From Cyclostephanos tholiformis (lineage: Eukaryota > Bacillariophyta > Thalassiosirophyceae > Thalassiosirales > Thalassiosiraceae), in contig JALLPB010000948.1 in the NCBI GenBank assembly GCA_036939975.1, positions 1 to 12,060 of the forward strand: DNA of 12,060 nucleotides, in the 5' to 3' direction. The notes beneath the pieces were generated by a model. The model saw only the letters and a list, made by a program, of their open reading frames with translations. It searched no databases and was not told the origin of the DNA. Shown one piece after another: positions 8,619 to 12,060 of this stretch; the stretch's first letter is position 1, and each line of letters begins with the position of its first letter. Position numbers and translations under genes: made by a program.

Positions 8619-11600
8619 CTATCCATCCATTGCAGAAAGATTTCCTTGCATGGTTCTATATCTCTGTGATACGCCACTGCGAGCCATGGCGTAAATAGTT
8701 CCACGATGGCCTCGCATGATCAAGATGTCTTCATCGAGATATAGAACCTGATTGGTTGATTGGTAGAGACAAAAGTTGCATGAGTTTAGTATGGCAGTGT
8801 AAGCAAATTTACCAAGATTCAATGATGATGCTCACGTCCACATAAATCTTCCCGTGCCCACCAATAGGGCGATGGAGTATATATTCCATGTGACCGTCCT
8901 CCTCCATCTTATTTGGAACATCAGCTCCTAACAGTAGTTTTGCCGCCATTGCTCGAGCACGCTCTCCAAGAGTTTTTCTCCATTTACCCTTGGCAAACAT
9001 TGCAGTCCAATCTTCAAATCCTCCATAGCCATCTGTTTCTGTGTCATTTTGGATGTGTGCTTCTTTGTATACCTCGTCGTCCTCGTCATCAGTCTCAGTT
9101 CCGTTAAGCGAGGATAGTCTTGCTGGCGACAGCTTCCCTCCGGTAAACCATACCGTCAGTCGGTTCGGCTTGTCCGGATCTGGTAACACGTATCCAGTTA
9201 CAGACATGAGGGCACGCATTCTCTTGGTTGGTGTCTGTGTGGCTGGCGGTTCAGGTTGGCCTACTGACGCAGGAGGTTCGATTGTTAGTGAAACCGCGAT
9301 GCTTTGTTCAGTATGAAGTTAAAAGTGTAACATGTTAGTACGTGAAGTTGTAAAATACAACAATCAAACATGCGAAGCAGCTGCTCACTCGTATGACCGT
9401 AGAAGCGGTCGATTCGCCGACCCATCACCACCAGAATCGCACAACGATGCGACTTCCTCCTTGAGGCTTTTTGGAACAAATGCCGGTAGTTCTTCTCGCT
9501 CGCCAATGATTTTTATGGTATTGTGTGTACTTTGCACACTGCAGATGAGATTGCTCGGCTGAAACATATCAAAACTCATCCTTCCGAGGGTGTACATGAA
9601 ATCGTTTTCAGTGTTTGTACCAAGGCACTCAACGTAGTTGGGCCGAGACATGTTCACCCAATATCCCTCAAACAAATCCGAGGAAGTTGGACCTCCAATC
9701 TCATTCCCGCTGTAACCATACTCACCACCATCAATGCCTGGGTCACTCCCTCTCCTTCCACTCCATGGACTCACTCTCGCATCTCTTCCACTAGTCTTGT
9801 AGAAATTCGACAGTATCTCAAGAGTGCTCAAAAATCGCTTGTCTTGCACATCTCCATGAACCGTCTGCAGAGCATCTATCAATTCGCTTCGAATAGATTT
9901 AATGACCCAATTTCGTGGGCTATAGATCATTTGATGAATTTCGTTCTCTTCAGAGGCACGGTTCTTTTCTTCGAGAAGTTCTGCAATGATTTGCAGAGTA
10001 CCATCAAGGGTGCGCGTTATAGTTGCGGCATTACGTTTGGGAGGAGCGCTCAAGGATAATACCTCATTGTCGTGATCATCGCGTTCGTTCGTTTTATAGT
10101 AGCCGCCCAAGGAGCCATAAGTTAAAGCCTCTCTTTTGTCTTCCTCAGTGCCACCATTTTCACTCTCATCGCCGCTATCTTTTTCTTCGCCAAAATCATA
10201 CATCCCTCCAATATTATTGAAGGCATTGTAGCCACTGTTCCAATCATATGGATCGGCACGTCCATCCTGCTTGGCAGATCCGGCATGAGACGCTTTCTTG
10301 TGCTCGAACTGACTTCGTCGTCGAGATTTGATGATAGAGCTGTCAATCTTGGTGGGCTGCGATGAAGCGAGGTATGAATTTTGATGTTGTACCTGTTCCG
10401 GACCACTCGTATTAATGCCAATATCATTATAATTCTTCTTGAGTGATGTAGAAAGAGCTGAGCCTACCCCACAGACGCCGTTTGTTTCGACCGCTTTACT
10501 AGAATCTAGCTTTCTTTTTTTCCCTACTTGTCGACCAGTGCTATCCCTTTCGACGTTGTCATCCTCATCGTTATCAACAAAATTATCTTCGCAATCTGTG
10601 CCTCCCGTTCTCTTTTTTCCTTTATTTACATTTATTCCGTCTTCCCACCACTTAGAATATGTTTCTTTTGATTCCTTCAAAGCACGGTCGGCAATGTGGA
10701 ACGGGATTCCTGATAGAAAACTCTGATTTATGTATGAGGCGACGGTGCAAAGTGCTGAACCCACGGTAGATAACCCTCGATGGATAAGGCCCGTCGAGGG
10801 CGCTCTTGTCTCTTGCGCTTGCGTATTGTTTGTGTCAACAGCAATAGCACGATTATTCCAATCATTCGTATAATTCGAGTTTTCAGTGACAGAAGCATTT
10901 GACGGTGGTGGATATGAATAGGCATCAAGGAATAAGGGTGATTTCAATACTGTAGGTGGAGTTGGACAAGGGATCGGACCCTGATTTGGCGTTAGAAATG
11001 CCATTGGTGCTGGAGAATCAGACGTTGTGCATCGATCGTCATGCAAACCCGGTGATGTTAACATAGACTGAAAGCTCATTTGAATTGGTTTATTTTGCTG
11101 ATTCGATCCCAAATGATTGCTGTTCATCCCTGAGTGAGCACTAATTCTGTTGGATGTCAAGGCATTATTATTCCCCAGAAAATTTCTGTTCAGTATTGCA
11201 CTTGCGCTGAAGTTTTCGGTAGCCATGATGCTGCTGATCCCTATATTATTGTTGTTGATTACTGTTGAATTGCTGCTGTTGTTGATAAACGTTGCCATTG
11301 GATTGTAGAAGAAACCCCCAAATCCTGTATTGGTGCTCTGGGTATTCCGCACATCCTGAACGGATCTTGCGTCGGAATTGGGGGCATTTTGAATGTTCGA
11401 AATGCAAAAGTTGCTATTGAAAGCTGTGTTAATCATATTATTTTGGTTGCCATAGACGTTGTAGTTTGCAAGGAACTCCGCGTTGGCGTTGCTGCTAATG
11501 TTGTTACCCACATTTATGCCAAAACTAATATTGCTCAAATCATGATGAATGACTGGTCCCCTATTGAGATTGTTGATACCCATGCTTGGTGTATGTCGAT

Positions 11601-11766
11601 AACTTTCACCGCTGGCATTAACATTGTAAGGAATTGCAGCACCGCCAAGTGAACCATTGTTCGAGGTGGCGATGCCACTTACGTCGTTGTTGGATCTCTC
11701 CTCCTCATTATCTGGAGGAAATGGTGTGGGATTGGAGAAAAAGAATCCTCCCGTGTTGACACTCAT
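8619..11766 (-). CDS. Asn-rich protein with NLS-like patch and C-terminal PAP/fibrillin-like region (three exons)
   Basis: Exons are 11766-9389, 9301-8836 and 8747-8619 (990 aa). Intron 1 (87 bp, GTGAGC...AAG, phase 2) joins LLRSY-D-IAVSLTIEPP. Intron 2 (88 bp, GTGAGC...CAG, phase 0) joins KIYVD-VLYLDEDILIMRG. ATG11766 is the first ATG after an in-frame TAA. Residues 1-330 are Asn/Ser-rich and probably disordered. Basic patches lie near 383-386 and at 416-419 (GKKRKLD, SV40-like NLS), among acidic stretches. A helical, charged segment (585-670) precedes the C-terminal region: LFEGYW (698-703), YTLGRMSFDMF, NRLTVWFTGG and YLDEDILIMRGHRG (951 onward). These last resemble plastid-lipid-associated/fibrillin proteins, which bind lipids at plastoglobules and thylakoids. 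Ordinary fibrillins are 200-400 aa with a transit peptide; here no transit peptide is visible and the N-terminus suggests a nuclear or cytosolic place. The splice model is strong. The family call is moderate and the function unknown. Confidence 0.82.
8748..8835 (-). other. Second intron of gene 5
   Basis: Read on the - strand it runs from GTGAGC (8835) to CAATCAG (8748), 88 bp. A competing GTAAAT donor lies about 22 nt downstream and would put in-frame extra residues or a stop. The chosen donor gives uninterrupted family sequence (YVD then VLYLDED). Confidence 0.8.
9302..9388 (-). other. First intron of gene 5, with a perfect TACTAAC branch point
   Basis: Read on the - strand the intron runs from GTGAGC (9388) to AACAAAG (9302), 87 bp. 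A TACTAAC box lies at 9340-9334, about 33 nt before the AAG acceptor. Alternative AGs further in (CAG and TAG in the GCGTCAGTAGGCC stretch) would remove conserved residues, so the AAG acceptor is preferred. Confidence 0.8.
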
Positions 11767-11930
11767 CGCCAACGGTGTTGGTTATTGCCCGTTTGCCCGG
11801 TGTAGGATATGAAGGTTGATCAGGTTTCGGGTGTGTTATGTTTATGTGATGAAATATAATGTGATGTATGCGAAGAGCGCCCGACAAGACGAATCATAAT
11901 AATTGTGATGTGGATGGAATATTGGAAAAC

Positions 11931-12005
11931 GTATCTACCTACTCTACCTAACAGATACCCTATCCTCTACGTACCAGAATAGAGTATCGTAGGGTAGGCA
12001 GGTAC
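11931..12005. repeat. Imperfect inverted repeat / long hairpin
   Basis: Outer arms are 11931-11947 and 11989-12005, which match at 14 of 17 positions. Inner arms are 11954-11963 (GATACCCTAT) and 11979-11988 (ATAGAGTATC), which match at 9 of 10. A 6-nt bulge separates the two stems on the left side only, and the loop is 15 nt. It could be a miniature inverted-repeat element, a folded transcript or a regulatory structure. Confidence 0.65.
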
Positions 12006-12017
12006 CAGTCAAAAACT

Positions 12018-12044
12018 ATAAGAGGGACCAAAAATGTCCCTTAT
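12018..12044. repeat. Second small hairpin next to the first
   Basis: The arms ATAAGAGGGAC (12018-12028) and GTCCCTTAT (12036-12044) pair over nine bases with a 2-nt bulge and a 7-nt A-rich loop. It lies 12 bp after the larger inverted repeat, so the two may belong to one element cut by the window edge. Confidence 0.55.
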
Positions 12045-12060
12045 GACGCACAGCTTTGTC

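Larger units (their letters stand above)
11767..12060. other. Right flank, presumed 5' region of gene 5
   Basis: No coding region is supported. The part next to gene 5 should hold its promoter and 5' UTR, but I recognise no element. The distal part holds two imperfect hairpins, listed separately. Confidence 0.45.

Noticed and set aside
8619..9219. Two separate small - strand genes (8619-8822 and 8809-9219)
   Set aside because: Both are pieces of gene 5. Donor and acceptor pairs join them in frame with each other and with the large upstream exon, and conserved motifs run across the joins.
9285..9506. 73-codon - strand frame overlapping the first intron of gene 5
   Set aside because: It is out of frame with both flanking exons and mostly intron-derived; no recognisable content.
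9523..10059. 178-codon + strand frame opposite gene 5
   Set aside because: It is antisense to the conserved, spliced C-terminal region of gene 5 and shows no family motif.

Overview
This window looks like nuclear DNA of a photosynthetic stramenopile, most likely a diatom. The genes are intron-containing: seven introns with GT donors and AG acceptors, six of them 86-94 bp, and every exon join keeps the reading frame. One gene encodes the red-lineage PsbQ' subunit of photosystem II with a bipartite plastid/thylakoid leader. Intergenic gaps are short, and there are many G/C homopolymers and CGA/TCG trinucleotide repeats. I see no operons, bacterial ribosome-binding sites, tRNA, rRNA, CRISPR array or intact mobile element. 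One base (8367) is an unresolved N.

Layout from left to right. Positions 1-608 are an AT-rich flank with short imperfect repeats. Gene 1 (609-2620, +, three exons) encodes an 8-TM membrane protein that resembles the TMEM185 family and has a long disordered N-terminus. It converges with gene 2 (2770-4364, -, two exons), a class I PLP aminotransferase with an essentially complete catalytic signature. A 452-bp divergent promoter with palindromes and two very long poly-G tracts separates gene 2 from gene 3. Gene 3 (4817-7259, +, two exons) encodes a SAP + acidic + RRM protein whose C-terminus carries two helical modules resembling the CysRS C-terminal domain. It converges, 98 bp apart, with gene 4 (7358-8124, -, two exons), psbQ. 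After a 494-bp gap comes gene 5 (8619-11766, -, three exons), which I assemble from three open frames. It encodes a ~990-aa protein with an Asn-rich N-terminal half, a basic NLS-like patch and a C-terminal plastid-lipid-associated protein (PAP/fibrillin)-like region. The right flank (11767-12060) has two adjacent imperfect hairpins.

The five genes do not form an obvious pathway. Gene 4 belongs to the photosynthetic apparatus. Genes 3 and 5 may relate to nucleic acid handling or plastid biology, but their compartments are unclear. The least ordinary items are the domain combinations of genes 3 and 5 and the poly-G block next to the start of gene 3. Family names come from motif recognition by eye; no database search was run.
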